Counted from the first letter of the stretch, positions 8,258-17,137 are shown. The stretch: DNA of 49,913 nucleotides from Deltaproteobacteria bacterium (GCA_013151635.1 JAADHV010000064.1:1-49913); one strand, 5' to 3'. Notes: a model not told the origin generated them from the sequence alone. Translations and numbers: made by a program.

Positions 8258-8761
8258 TTAAAATATTGATTTTACAATTTTTTCAACAACCTTGTCCGGC
8301 TCTATTGAAGCACAATTAATTTTTATATCACAATATGTATCATATAAGGGAGTTCTTTCTTTGTAAAGATCTTCAATACTCCTTCCCGGGCCAATGGCAA
8401 CACCCCTGGATCTAATATCCGAAAGTCTTGTCAAAAGTGTTTTAAGATCAATGGAAAGATATATAATGGTGCTGATCCTGCCAAGGTATTCCATGGCTTT
8501 CTTGCTGTATACAACGCTTCCGCCCGTTGCAATTACATTATTTGTACAATCTATGCCGACAATATGCTTTTCTTCAATTTGTAAAAACCTTGAAAGGCCT
8601 TTTTGCAGGATAATTCCGGCAAGTGTTTTTTGCTCTTTTGATTGAATCAAATCGTCCGAGTCAAGAAATTTAAAGCCCGTTTCCCTGGCTAAAAGATTTC
8701 CAACAGTGCTTTTTCCAACAGCAGGCATTCCTATTAAACTGATATTTTTCTTAGTTTTCAT
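8258..8761 (-). CDS. aroK: Shikimate kinase-like P-loop kinase
   Basis: 167 residues with Walker A GMPAVGKST (residues 12-20), the DSDDLIQ acidic motif that binds shikimate and Mg in the family, and ATGGSVVYS at the place of the usual TGGG loop. The typical RPLL segment reads RGVAI. The C-terminal ERTPLYDTY agrees with shikimate kinases. This combination belongs to a recognisable subfamily annotated as shikimate kinase in many anaerobes; phosphorylation of shikimate is likely but the GGS and RGV changes leave some doubt. Other shikimate-pathway genes (aroF, aroB) lie 15 kb away. Confidence 0.75.
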   Translation of the reverse strand: MKTKKNISLIGMPAVGKSTVGNLLARETGFKFLDSDDLIQSKEQKTLAGIILQKGLSRFLQIEEKHIVGIDCTNNVIATGGSVVYSKKAMEYLGRISTIIYLSIDLKTLLTRLSDIRSRGVAIGPGRSIEDLYKERTPLYDTYCDIKINCASIEPDKVVEKIVKSIF

Positions 8762-8875
8762 AATAATTTATTCGGTATTTTGCAATATTTACATTTTTTT
8801 TAATAATAAACTTATAAAAATACATACAATTCTTTTTTCGTTAATGCAAGGGGAAACAAGAGCTTTTATCCTGGC

Positions 8876-8904
8876 TTGACTTTATTTGTCCGGAACACTA
8901 TTTT
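8876..8904 (+). promoter_or_regulatory. Promoter of mobB
   Basis: TTGACT (8876-8881), 17-base spacer, TATTTT (8899-8904), about 40 bases before the mobB ATG. The leader is too short for a molybdenum-cofactor riboswitch, and none is seen. Confidence 0.5.
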
Positions 8905-8941
8905 TATGGGAAATTAACAAAAGGCTGAGAAGACAAAGATT

Positions 8942-9436
8942 ATGAAACCTGAGATAATTACCATAGTAGGGAAATCCAATTCAGGAAAGACCACTCTTCT
9001 TGAAAAATTGATCCCCCACCTGAAACAGAAAGGGTACAAAATAGGATCTGTAAAGCATACCCATGACGGGTTTGAAATAGATAAAGAAGGAAAAGACAGC
9101 TGGCGCCACAGAAACGCAGGTGCAGACGCAACTCTTGTAATCAGTCAGAATAAAGTCGCCATAATTAAAGACGACAAAAACGATTATATAGAAAAGATGA
9201 AATCTTATCTTTCTGATATGGATATTATTTTGGCAGAAGGATTTAAAAAACAGGATCTGCCAAAAATAGAAGTGTTCAGAAATGAAAGTGTTCATGAAAA
9301 TCCTCTCTGCATGGATGATGAAAATCTTGTCGCCTTTATTACGGATTCAGACTATAAACCGGCTGTTCCCGTATACGGGCTTGAAGATATAGGGGATCTT
9401 GCCGGGTTTATTGAATCGAATTTTCTTAAAAAGTAA
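8942..9436 (+). CDS. mobB: Molybdopterin-guanine dinucleotide biosynthesis protein B
   Basis: 164 residues with an N-terminal P-loop GKSNSGKTTLL (10-20), then KHTHDGFEIDKEGKDSWRHRNAGAD, the signature of MobB. MobB is a GTP-binding partner of MobA in adding GMP to molybdopterin, needed for bis-MGD enzymes such as formate dehydrogenases. mobA is not adjacent. The neighbouring regulator with a molybdate-type ligand domain points the same way. Confidence 0.92.
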   Translation: MKPEIITIVGKSNSGKTTLLEKLIPHLKQKGYKIGSVKHTHDGFEIDKEGKDSWRHRNAGADATLVISQNKVAIIKDDKNDYIEKMKSYLSDMDIILAEGFKKQDLPKIEVFRNESVHENPLCMDDENLVAFITDSDYKPAVPVYGLEDIGDLAGFIESNFLKK

Positions 9437-9441
9437 ATAAA

Positions 9442-10320
9442 GTGCAAAAAAAGAATTTCATACGGAAAAAAAGAAAGCTTGGTATAAATTTTTTGATTAT
9501 TTTGATTATTGTTTCAATAAATTCAATTGGTGCGGCAAAAAATTATCAGCCAAAAGGGGATAATTGCATTACACAATTTGAAAATGGTGAGATTAATTGG
9601 ACTACCGGAAAAATCATTGCCATTGGCAAGGCTTCTCCTTTGGATAACAAAGAGGCATCCAATGAATCGGTTCAGGGGGCGGCAAGGGCTGATGCAAACA
9701 GGCAGATCATAAGAATTTTAAAACAAATAAAAATTAATAATGCCATGACCGTGGATGAGTATGCATCAAAAAATGATGTCATCCTAGCGGGTATAGAAAA
9801 AACAGCCAGGGACGCAGATATTTTTAAACAATACTATACATCTGCTCTTGCCGTGGAAATAATGATTGAAACAAGTATTTTTGGCGGTTTTTTACAATTA
9901 GTATTGCCTGAAGACATCCGGCAGATACCTGAGATTACTACTGAAGTGCGTGCGGAAAATACCAGGGAAGTGGCGAAAAAGCCCTTCACCGGATTGATCA
10001 TTGATGCAAGGGGGCTTGGGGTAGAACCGGTTCTCAATCCCGTGATTGTAAGCGAGCAGGGCCATGAAGTATATTCTCCTGTTTTTATAAGCAGGGAGTT
10101 TGCCGTACAAAAAGGGGTATGCAAGTATCTTTGCAGCATGGACCAGGCCTTAAAGGATAAGAGAATCGGCAGCCATCCCCTGGTTTTCAAGGGGCTTCGC
10201 AAAGAAGGCAAACAAAATACCTCCATTGTTATCAGCATGTCGGATTACAGGCTGCTGGAAAAAGCAGCGGAACGGCATATCTTTCTCAAAGAATGCAGGG
10301 TGATTATTGTGAAGGATTAA
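9442..10320 (+). CDS. Secreted LPP20-like protein of unknown function
   Basis: 292 residues from a GTG start, 5 bases after mobB. Residues 1-34 are a long basic-then-hydrophobic signal sequence (ILIIVSINSIGAA), so export is likely; there is no lipobox. Residues 50-140 match the LPP20 pattern: a GKIIAIGKASP strand, then an Ala/Arg-rich helix with repeated A-x-x-DA-N-R and a THV-like segment. The C-terminal part (FTGLIIDARGLG, then EVYSPVFISREF) is shared with homologues in other Gram-negative bacteria. Role unknown. The gene ends 17 bases inside convergent panC. Confidence 0.6.
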   Translation: MQKKNFIRKKRKLGINFLIILIIVSINSIGAAKNYQPKGDNCITQFENGEINWTTGKIIAIGKASPLDNKEASNESVQGAARADANRQIIRILKQIKINNAMTVDEYASKNDVILAGIEKTARDADIFKQYYTSALAVEIMIETSIFGGFLQLVLPEDIRQIPEITTEVRAENTREVAKKPFTGLIIDARGLGVEPVLNPVIVSEQGHEVYSPVFISREFAVQKGVCKYLCSMDQALKDKRIGSHPLVFKGLRKEGKQNTSIVISMSDYRLLEKAAERHIFLKECRVIIVKD

Positions 10321-11155
10321 TAAGGGCATTATCAATTAATCTTGTTTTGCCAACGTTTACTGCCATTGCCAATAACACCTGGCGGTCAATTTTTTCCATA
10401 TCTTCAAGGGTTTGCGGATCACAAAAGCATATATATTCTATGTTTGTTTCGGCAAATGATCGAATAAGGCGTTCAAGCCGGTTTTTAATGGTATAAGGAT
10501 TTGTTTCTCCCCCGGCGATCAGTTCCCTTGCTAAGTTCAATGATTTGGAAAGACTCAGGGCTGACACTCTCTGGGGCCCGGAAAGGTAAGTGTTTCTGGA
10601 ACTCATGGCAAGGCCGTCTTTTTCCCTTATGATATCTCCCGCGACAATATTGATGTTAAAATCAAGGTCCAGGGTCAGTTGCCTGATAATTTGAAGCTGC
10701 TGATAATCTTTTTGTCCAAATACGGCAATATCCGGCATGACAATATTGAATAATTTGGTGACAACCGTTGCAACTCCTGCAAAATGGACCGGCCTGAATT
10801 TTCCGCATAAAAATCCCGGAAGGTGTTGCAGCGCGACTTTGGTTTGAAAGTTTTCAGGATAGATATTTCCTTTTTCAGGTAAAAAAACCGCGGTTACCCC
10901 GGCTTTTTGGGCAAGGGCAAGATCATTTTTAATATTTGAAGGGTATGAATTTAAGTCCTCATTAGGTCCGAATTGGGCCGGGTTTACAAAAATACTCAGC
11001 ACAAGCTCATCGCATAAGGGTTTTCCTTTTTCAACAAGGGAAATATGGCCTTTATGCAGATACCCCATGGTGGGTACAAGGCAAATGGTTTTTGATTCTT
11101 TTTTTTTATTTTTTGACCAGTTATTCATTTCAGATTTTGTTTTTAATATTTCCAT
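10304..11155 (-). CDS. panC: Pantothenate synthetase
   Basis: 283 residues. It joins pantoate and beta-alanine using ATP, the last step to vitamin B5. The nucleotidyl-transferase HIGH-type motif is GYLHKGH (His34, His37), and GQKDYQQ and SSRN are at their usual places. Its ATG shares one base with the stop of the upstream kinase gene (TAATG), so translation may be coupled. panB and panD are not in the window. Confidence 0.96.
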   Translation of the reverse strand: MEILKTKSEMNNWSKNKKKESKTICLVPTMGYLHKGHISLVEKGKPLCDELVLSIFVNPAQFGPNEDLNSYPSNIKNDLALAQKAGVTAVFLPEKGNIYPENFQTKVALQHLPGFLCGKFRPVHFAGVATVVTKLFNIVMPDIAVFGQKDYQQLQIIRQLTLDLDFNINIVAGDIIREKDGLAMSSRNTYLSGPQRVSALSLSKSLNLARELIAGGETNPYTIKNRLERLIRSFAETNIEYICFCDPQTLEDMEKIDRQVLLAMAVNVGKTRLIDNALINPSQ

Positions 11156-13254
11156 TATTTTTCAAGCTCCTCTTTAACAGCGATTCCCATATCCAATACA
11201 GTATAAGGTTTTTTTATATAAGTTCCCGCCCCAAGATCCTGAACTGTTAAAACATCTTTTGACTCGGAATATCCACTTGCAATAATAGCTTTTTGACCGG
11301 GATTTATTTTTTTTATCATTTGATAGGTCTCAAGTCCACTGATGGAGGGGGCCATTATCATATCCAGGATCACAAGATCAGCAGGATTGTTTTTTATGAA
11401 TTCAACAGCAGCATATCCGTTATTCACCGCTTTTGTCCGGTATCCTAAGTTTTCAAGGATACTGACGGCAATTCTCTGCTGGTCTTTCAGGTCATCAACA
11501 ACCAGGATCATCTGGCCCTGGCCTTTTATTTCATCAAGGGTGCCTTGTTTTGCCTTTTGAGTTATTTCCTGGCGTATTGCAGGAAACAGGAGGTCAAATT
11601 TTGTGCCCTTGTTATTGGAAGTTACATTAATAAATCCATTATGGTCCTGAACTGCATTCCAGACAACAGTAAGGCCAAGGCCCGTACCGCTTTTCCCCAT
11701 TTCTTTTTTTGTAAAAAAGGGCTCGAATATTTTTTTCAGGTTTTTCTTATCAATGCCGGAACCATTGTCAGCCACACTTAAAATAACATATTCACCCGGA
11801 ACCATATCTTTATAGACAGGTACCGAAGGGTCAATATAATTGTTGGAGGTTGTGATGAGAACCTTGCCGTTATCCTTATCTGAAACTTCTTCCGCTGCAT
11901 TTAAAACAAGATTCATTATCGTTTTTTCGATATGAATATAAGAACCTTTTATATTCAGGAGTTCAGGTTCCGTAATGATTTCTATTTTAACCTGTTGATG
12001 GGTCTGCCGGATTTTTTGGAATTCAGGGGCAGCAGCATAACGGTCTATGATTGAATTGATATTCAGGGCTTCCATTTCCACGCTTGCACCCCGGGATATG
12101 GTTAATAGATCACTTACAACCGCAGAGGCTTTCCGGCCGGAATCCTTAATCATATTCAGCCCTTTTTTTATATCCGGATCAAGATCCTGGTCCATCATCA
12201 GCACTTCAGGGTATGTGGCAATTCCTGAAAGGATATTATTCAAGTCATGGGCGACACTTCCGGCAAGTATTCCCATGGATTTGAATTTTTCAGCCTGTGC
12301 GAGTTTTTTCTTGAGCTTTTGCAGCTTTTCTTCTCGGGTTTTTTTTTGCGAGATATCTCTTATCATGCCCTGGTATGCATTTTGGCTTTCTGGAAAATTA
12401 TTGATTTTTAATCCCGTGATCTCAACGTGGATGGGTGTGCCGTTTTTATGGTTGATGATTGTCTCATACCTCACATTATCTTTATTTCTCATAAGGTTTT
12501 TAAATTCATCTATTTTGCCTGGTTGCAGAAATTGAGTAAAAGGTTTTTTAATCAATTCTTTTTGCATAAACCCGAGTACAGGATAGACGGCTGAATTGAC
12601 AAACGTGACATAAAAATTTTTATCTAATGTCCAAATGATATCAGATGTGTTTTTTAAAAGGTGTTTAAATTCTTTGCCGGAAACTTCAATCGCTTTTATC
12701 AAAACCGCAAGTGAAAGTACAAGAGCGCCACATAAAAAAAAGAATGTCCCGGTAATAACGACCCATTCATCAGGGCTTGGGATGCCTTGAATATGATCCG
12801 GTGAAATTAAGCCTGTAAAATAAATATACCCGAACATAATCAAAGTCAGCGTATTAATTGAAAGGGTTATAAATCCTCCTTTTATGCCGGAAAAAATGGC
12901 GGCAAATGCAGAAAAACATAAAAAATATAACCTTGTGCTGCCGATAACTCCCGTGGTTACAAGGGAAAAAACACCCAGGAAATAGAACACTGATATTCCT
13001 GCCCAGACCCTGGTATGAAAAGAAAGCTTTTCAAGAAACATGACACCAGAGATCCAAAGATATATCAAAGTATAAAAAATTATCCTGCTCCATTCAGATG
13101 TCTCAAATGCAGATTTGCAACTTAAAATATACGGGACTATACCTATAATTAAAAAGGCGTAAAAAAGGCATTTAAAAATTTTTTTCTGCCAGAAAAGAAG
13201 GGTGTCTTCATCGCCTTCATAAAAAGATTTTATATTGAAAAATTTTGAAATCAT
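11155..13254 (-). CDS. Membrane-bound hybrid sensor histidine kinase (PAS-HisKA-HATPase-REC)
   Basis: 699 residues. Six hydrophobic segments lie between residues 27 and 188, with no large periplasmic loop, so the signal is probably sensed in the membrane or cytoplasm. A PAS domain covers about 195-305, followed by a short coiled coil. The phosphorylated His336 is in GSVAHDLNNIL, the N box is around N452, and the ATP lid glycines are at DNGSGID and GTGLGL. A receiver domain (584-699) has D631 as acceptor. No separate output regulator is adjacent. It overlaps panC by one base, an unusual partner. Confidence 0.92.
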   Translation of the reverse strand: MISKFFNIKSFYEGDEDTLLFWQKKIFKCLFYAFLIIGIVPYILSCKSAFETSEWSRIIFYTLIYLWISGVMFLEKLSFHTRVWAGISVFYFLGVFSLVTTGVIGSTRLYFLCFSAFAAIFSGIKGGFITLSINTLTLIMFGYIYFTGLISPDHIQGIPSPDEWVVITGTFFFLCGALVLSLAVLIKAIEVSGKEFKHLLKNTSDIIWTLDKNFYVTFVNSAVYPVLGFMQKELIKKPFTQFLQPGKIDEFKNLMRNKDNVRYETIINHKNGTPIHVEITGLKINNFPESQNAYQGMIRDISQKKTREEKLQKLKKKLAQAEKFKSMGILAGSVAHDLNNILSGIATYPEVLMMDQDLDPDIKKGLNMIKDSGRKASAVVSDLLTISRGASVEMEALNINSIIDRYAAAPEFQKIRQTHQQVKIEIITEPELLNIKGSYIHIEKTIMNLVLNAAEEVSDKDNGKVLITTSNNYIDPSVPVYKDMVPGEYVILSVADNGSGIDKKNLKKIFEPFFTKKEMGKSGTGLGLTVVWNAVQDHNGFINVTSNNKGTKFDLLFPAIRQEITQKAKQGTLDEIKGQGQMILVVDDLKDQQRIAVSILENLGYRTKAVNNGYAAVEFIKNNPADLVILDMIMAPSISGLETYQMIKKINPGQKAIIASGYSESKDVLTVQDLGAGTYIKKPYTVLDMGIAVKEELEK

Positions 13255-13337
13255 AAATGTTGACTTATATATATTTAAAAGATATTGAAGATTTTACTAT
13301 ATTGACCGTAAAATGCAATAAAATTAAAGGATTTGCC

Positions 13338-13916
13338 ATGAATACATTTGTCCCCACCAGAGATGATGCTTTGAATTTATTAAAAAAATACAATCAAAAA
13401 AAAGGGCTGATCCGTCACGCCCTTGCCGTTGAAGCCGTGATGGGTCATTTTGCCGGGCTTTTTAATGAAGATGAAGAAAAATGGCGGGTCATAGGACTGG
13501 TGCATGACCTTGACTATGAAATGTTCCCCGGAGAGCATTGCCAAAAGTGCGTTGACCTGTTCAAAGAGCACAATTGGCCAGGGGATTATATAAGGGCAGT
13601 GATCAGCCATGGTTTTGGGATCTGCACGGATGTGAAACCTGAAACCAATCTTGAAAAAACACTTTATGCCATAGATGAGCTAACAGGCCTTGTCGCAAGC
13701 GCAGCTCTTGTCAGGCCGTCAAAAAGTATCCTTGATATCAAGGCAAAATCCGTAAAAAAGAAATTCAAGGATAAAAGTTTTGCAGCAAAGATTGACAGGA
13801 ATGTGATAAAAGAGGGTGCAAGTCTCCTTGATATGGAGCTTTCCGAGTTGATCACCCAGGTGATTTCGGGAATGAGACCCGTAGCGGAAAAGATCGGCTT
13901 AAAAGGAAGTTTGTAA
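13338..13916 (+). CDS. HD-domain phosphohydrolase-like protein
   Basis: 192 residues from the ATG at 13338, which is preceded by AAAGGA; an in-frame ATG at 13257 would add 27 unlikely residues. The metal-binding pattern H (RHALAVEAVMGHFA), HD (IGLVHDLDYE), H (ISHG) and D (AIDELTG) is intact. Proteins of this size are annotated as HDIG-domain hydrolases; substrates are unknown. It is divergent from the kinase gene with 83 bases between starts. Confidence 0.75.
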   Translation: MNTFVPTRDDALNLLKKYNQKKGLIRHALAVEAVMGHFAGLFNEDEEKWRVIGLVHDLDYEMFPGEHCQKCVDLFKEHNWPGDYIRAVISHGFGICTDVKPETNLEKTLYAIDELTGLVASAALVRPSKSILDIKAKSVKKKFKDKSFAAKIDRNVIKEGASLLDMELSELITQVISGMRPVAEKIGLKGSL

Positions 13917-14007
13917 TTTAATTCAATCCTTAATATACAGCTTAACTCGGCCTGCCTGCCTGATCCCTGCTTGCAGTATGCCAGGCCGGGATCAGGGGTA
14001 TTGGCCT

Positions 14008-14181
14008 TTAACTTTTTCTTCTTGCACCAATGAAGCTGATCAGTCCAAATCCAAAAAGTATCATAGTGCCAGGTTCAGGTAAATTTGAGAATGATGTGAC
14101 GCTTGAGTAAGTTCCAGGATTATTTGAGGGACTGCCTGCTTTATACAAGCCGCTTGAAGCGCTCCAGTCACCTCTCTGATT
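14008..14181 (-). pseudogene. 3' remnant of a PEP-CTERM exosortase-substrate gene
   Basis: Read on the minus strand, the frame gives a Gly/Ser/Asn-rich stretch, then LPEPGTMILFGFGLISFIGARRKS and a stop at 14008-14010. That is a textbook PEP-CTERM sorting signal: PEP motif, single hydrophobic helix, Arg/Lys-rich tail. Upstream the frame is closed by stops at 14182-14184 and 14188-14190, and there is no start or signal peptide, so only about 57 C-terminal codons remain. Exosortase/PEP-CTERM substrates are exported surface or matrix proteins. No exosortase gene is in this window. Confidence 0.8.
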
Positions 14182-14421
14182 TTATATTTATTTCAAGTTG
14201 TTAAATATGAAGATTCAGTAATATTTTTCTACTTTATATGAAATAATTTACCAAATTTATGGAAAATTTTTGCCTATTTTTATCCTGTTATTGCATTGGC
14301 CCGCTTTTTTTTGAAAACAATAAGTTTTATAAGAAATATGTACACGGTTTGATGAAGCCAAGAGCTTCCAGTGCAGGTCAGCTTACCTTGCAAAGACTTA
14401 GAATTTTAAAAAAGCGTTGCC

Positions 14422-14450
14422 TTGAATAAATAGGATAGCTTTGATATCTT
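14422..14450 (+). promoter_or_regulatory. Possible ispG promoter
   Basis: TTGAAT (14422-14427), 17-base spacer, TATCTT (14445-14450). Each hexamer has mismatches, so this is only a candidate. A start near 14457 would place the terminator hairpin at 14478 inside the leader. Confidence 0.35.
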
Positions 14451-14477
14451 AAGTTCAGGGAAAGTGAATAATTTTTG

Positions 14478-14518
14478 GCTTACAGCTTAAATCTTATGCT
14501 GTAAGCTTTTAATTTTTT
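14478..14518 (+). terminator. Intrinsic terminator or attenuator 20 bases before ispG
   Basis: GCTTACAGC (14478-14486) and GCTGTAAGC (14498-14506) form a perfect 9-bp stem with an 11-base loop, followed by TTTTAATTTTTT. The T-rich side is only on the plus strand, so it acts on rightward transcription, and it sits just before the ispG ribosome-binding site and ATG. Confidence 0.7.
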
Positions 14519-14538
14519 AAATTGCAGGAAAATTTAAG

Positions 14539-15633
14539 ATGTCACTTGTTAAAAAAAGACGTCAAACAAGTCAAATCAGTATCGGAAATGTAAAAATTGG
14601 ATCTGATGCGCCTGTCTCAGTCCAGTCCATGACAAATACCAGGACCCAGGATGTGGCAGCTACAACCGCCCAGATTCATGCCCTTGAAAAGGCAGGATGT
14701 GAAATTATCCGGGTGGCGGTTCCGGATATGGAAGCAGCCCTGGCCATTGAGAAAATAAAACAGCATATCACCATTCCACTCATTGCTGATATTCATTTTG
14801 ATTTCAGGCTGGCAGTCGCATCTGCAAAAGCAGGCGCCGATGCTTTAAGGATAAATCCCGGTAATATAGGGGAAGAAAAAAAAATCAAGGCAGTGGTGGA
14901 TTGTGCAAAAGACCATGGCATTCCCATAAGAATAGGTGTGAATGCAGGCTCTCTTGAAAAAGAGATTGAACAACGTCTTGGAACAACAGCCAATGCCATG
15001 GTGGAAAGTGCATTGCGCAATATAAAAATCCTTGAAGACTTGGATTTTTATGACATTAAAGTTTCCCTGAAAGCCTCTGATGTTTCAAGGACTGTTACAG
15101 CCTACAGGCTATTGGCACCACAGACCAATGTTCCGTTTCATGTCGGAGTAACAGAAGCCGGGGGGCTTTATGCAGGTATCACAAAGTCTGCCATCGGTAT
15201 TGGCATGCTTCTGGCAGAAGGCCTTGGTGATACAATGAGGGTTTCTTTGACAAGGGATCCTGTTGAAGAAATCAGGACCGGATATGAGATTTTAAGGGCG
15301 CTTGGTATCAGGAGCCGGGGTCCGGAACTGATATCATGTCCCACATGCGGACGGTGTAAAATTGATCTTTTTAAAATTGCGGGGAAAGTAGAAAAAGCTT
15401 TACTTGAAAGGTCTTCTAAGATTAAAGTTGCAATTATGGGATGCGTTGTAAACGGACCTGGAGAGGCAAAAGAGGCGGATATAGGCATAGCAGGTGGTGA
15501 TGGCAAGGGGATTCTATTTAAAAAGGGAAAAGTGATACGGAAAATAGACCAGGATAAACTTGTGGATCAATTGCTGGGCGAAATAGATAATATGACAAAG
15601 AATTCGGAGGAACCCAATGGCAAAAAAGAATAA
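14539..15633 (+). CDS. ispG: 4-hydroxy-3-methylbut-2-enyl diphosphate synthase
   Basis: 364 residues. It converts MEcPP to HMBPP in the MEP isoprenoid pathway and uses a [4Fe-4S] cluster held by cysteines in CPTCGRC and in GCVVNGPGEA. The N-terminal TIM-barrel opening VQSMTNTRTQD is typical. This is the single-barrel bacterial form without the A* insert. Its end overlaps the proS start by 17 bases, an unusual but tight coupling. Confidence 0.96.
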   Translation: MSLVKKRRQTSQISIGNVKIGSDAPVSVQSMTNTRTQDVAATTAQIHALEKAGCEIIRVAVPDMEAALAIEKIKQHITIPLIADIHFDFRLAVASAKAGADALRINPGNIGEEKKIKAVVDCAKDHGIPIRIGVNAGSLEKEIEQRLGTTANAMVESALRNIKILEDLDFYDIKVSLKASDVSRTVTAYRLLAPQTNVPFHVGVTEAGGLYAGITKSAIGIGMLLAEGLGDTMRVSLTRDPVEEIRTGYEILRALGIRSRGPELISCPTCGRCKIDLFKIAGKVEKALLERSSKIKVAIMGCVVNGPGEAKEADIGIAGGDGKGILFKKGKVIRKIDQDKLVDQLLGEIDNMTKNSEEPNGKKE

Positions 15634-17128
15634 AACAGCGATCACTCCAACCCGGGAACAAGACTATCCTGGCTGGTACCAGGAAGTTGTGAAAGCGTCG
15701 GACATGGCTGAAAATTCCCCGGTCAGGGGATGTATGGTGATAAAGCCCTGGGGATATGCGCTTTGGGAAAACATCATGCATAAGATGGATGGCATGTTTA
15801 AGGAAACCGGTGTGAAAAATGCCTATTTCCCTTTGTTTATCCCCTTAAGTTATTTGGAAAAAGAGGCAGAGCATGTGGAAGGGTTTGCCAAAGAGTGTGC
15901 TGTTGTCACCCATCACAAGCTTGAAAAGGACGGTGAAGGCGGCTTAAAGCCGGCAGGAAAACTTAGTGAGCCATTAATTGTGCGTCCTACATCTGAAACT
16001 ATTATAGGGGAATCCATGGCCAGATGGACAGCAAGCTACAGGGACCTTCCCCTTGTTTTAAACCAGTGGGCAAATGTGGTTCGATGGGAAATGCGGACCC
16101 GGATGTTCTTGAGGACCAGTGAATTTTTATGGCAGGAAGGGCATACTGCCCATGCCACAGAGCAGGAAGCAAAAGAGAGAACCATGCTCATGCTTGATGT
16201 CTACACAAAGTTTGTTGAAGAATACCTGGCCATCCCGGTTATAAGGGGCAGGAAAACAGCTTCGGAACGCTTTCCGGGGGCTGATGATACCACCTGTATT
16301 GAGGCCATGATGCAGGATAAAAGAGCACTCCAGGTTGGCACATCTCATTTTCTCGGCCAGAATTTTGCCAGAGGATCAGATATTAAATTTCAGAATGAAG
16401 AGGGTAAGGAAGAGTATGCCTGGACAACATCATGGGGAACTTCCACAAGGATGATTGGCGGGATGATAATGGTGCATTCCGACGATGACGGCCTGGTTCT
16501 TCCTCCACGGGTGGCACCGGCCCATGTTGTTATTTTTCCGATTTTCAAAAAGGGTGAAGACAAGAGAACCGTCATGGAAAGCGCCCTGGGCCTCAAAGAT
16601 GCCCTGGGAGAAAAACAATTCCATGACAGAAAAATTCAAGTTGAAATTGATGACCGGGATATCGGCGGTGCCAGGGGCTGGGACTGGGTGAAAAAAGGGG
16701 TTCCTGTGAGGATTGAACTTGGTCCCAGGGATATTGCACAGAACAGTGTTTTTATGGCCAGAAGGGATGAAGCATCCAATAAAAAACAATCCATGAACAG
16801 GGAAGAGTTTATCAAAAAAATTACGGATATTCTAGACAATATCCAGGATAATCTCTTTAACAGGGCAGTGAATTTTAGAAAAGAAAATACTTTTGAAATA
16901 GATGATCAAAAAGAGTTTTACAAGCTTTATGAAAAATCCCGGGGCTGTAATAATGGTGCCTTTGTCATGGCACACTGGTGCGGCTCACAAAAATGTGAGG
17001 AAAAAATAAAAAAAGACCTGTCCGTAACCATTCGCTGTATTCCCTTTGACAGTCCAACAGAAGAGGGGCATTGCATATGTTGTGATAATTCAAGTTCAAG
17101 AAGGGTAGTTTTTGCCAAAGCATATTAG
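15617..17128 (+). CDS. proS: Prolyl-tRNA synthetase, archaeal/eukaryal-like type
   Basis: 503 residues, shorter than the E. coli-type enzyme, and without the INS editing domain. Class II motif 2 and neighbours are seen in RPTSETIIGESMARW and VVRWEMRTRMFLRTSEFLWQEG. The C-terminus has the zinc-type cysteine module and ends in VVFAKAY, characteristic of the type-3 (archaeal/eukaryal) ProRS. The start at 15617 follows GGAGGAA within the end of ispG. It joins proline to tRNA-Pro. Confidence 0.96.
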   Translation: MAKKNKTAITPTREQDYPGWYQEVVKASDMAENSPVRGCMVIKPWGYALWENIMHKMDGMFKETGVKNAYFPLFIPLSYLEKEAEHVEGFAKECAVVTHHKLEKDGEGGLKPAGKLSEPLIVRPTSETIIGESMARWTASYRDLPLVLNQWANVVRWEMRTRMFLRTSEFLWQEGHTAHATEQEAKERTMLMLDVYTKFVEEYLAIPVIRGRKTASERFPGADDTTCIEAMMQDKRALQVGTSHFLGQNFARGSDIKFQNEEGKEEYAWTTSWGTSTRMIGGMIMVHSDDDGLVLPPRVAPAHVVIFPIFKKGEDKRTVMESALGLKDALGEKQFHDRKIQVEIDDRDIGGARGWDWVKKGVPVRIELGPRDIAQNSVFMARRDEASNKKQSMNREEFIKKITDILDNIQDNLFNRAVNFRKENTFEIDDQKEFYKLYEKSRGCNNGAFVMAHWCGSQKCEEKIKKDLSVTIRCIPFDSPTEEGHCICCDNSSSRRVVFAKAY

Positions 17129-17137
17129 GCATAGCTC

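Larger units (their letters stand above)
13917..14538. other. 622-base intergenic region with a gene remnant and an ispG leader
   Basis: The region holds, in order, a PEP-CTERM gene remnant on the minus strand (14008-14181), about 230 bases without a supported gene, then a candidate promoter and terminator before ispG. A 56-codon plus-strand frame (14259-14429) has no ribosome-binding site and was rejected. Near 13943-13996 there is a GC-rich imperfect inverted repeat (GCCTGCCTGATCCC and CCGGGATCAGG). Confidence 0.6.

Noticed and set aside
9834-10238. 134-codon minus-strand frame
   Set aside because: Lies wholly inside the LPP20-like gene, is the shadow of its codon pattern and has no domain.
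14259-14429. 56-codon plus-strand frame before ispG
   Set aside because: No ribosome-binding site and no family resemblance; AT-rich chance frame.
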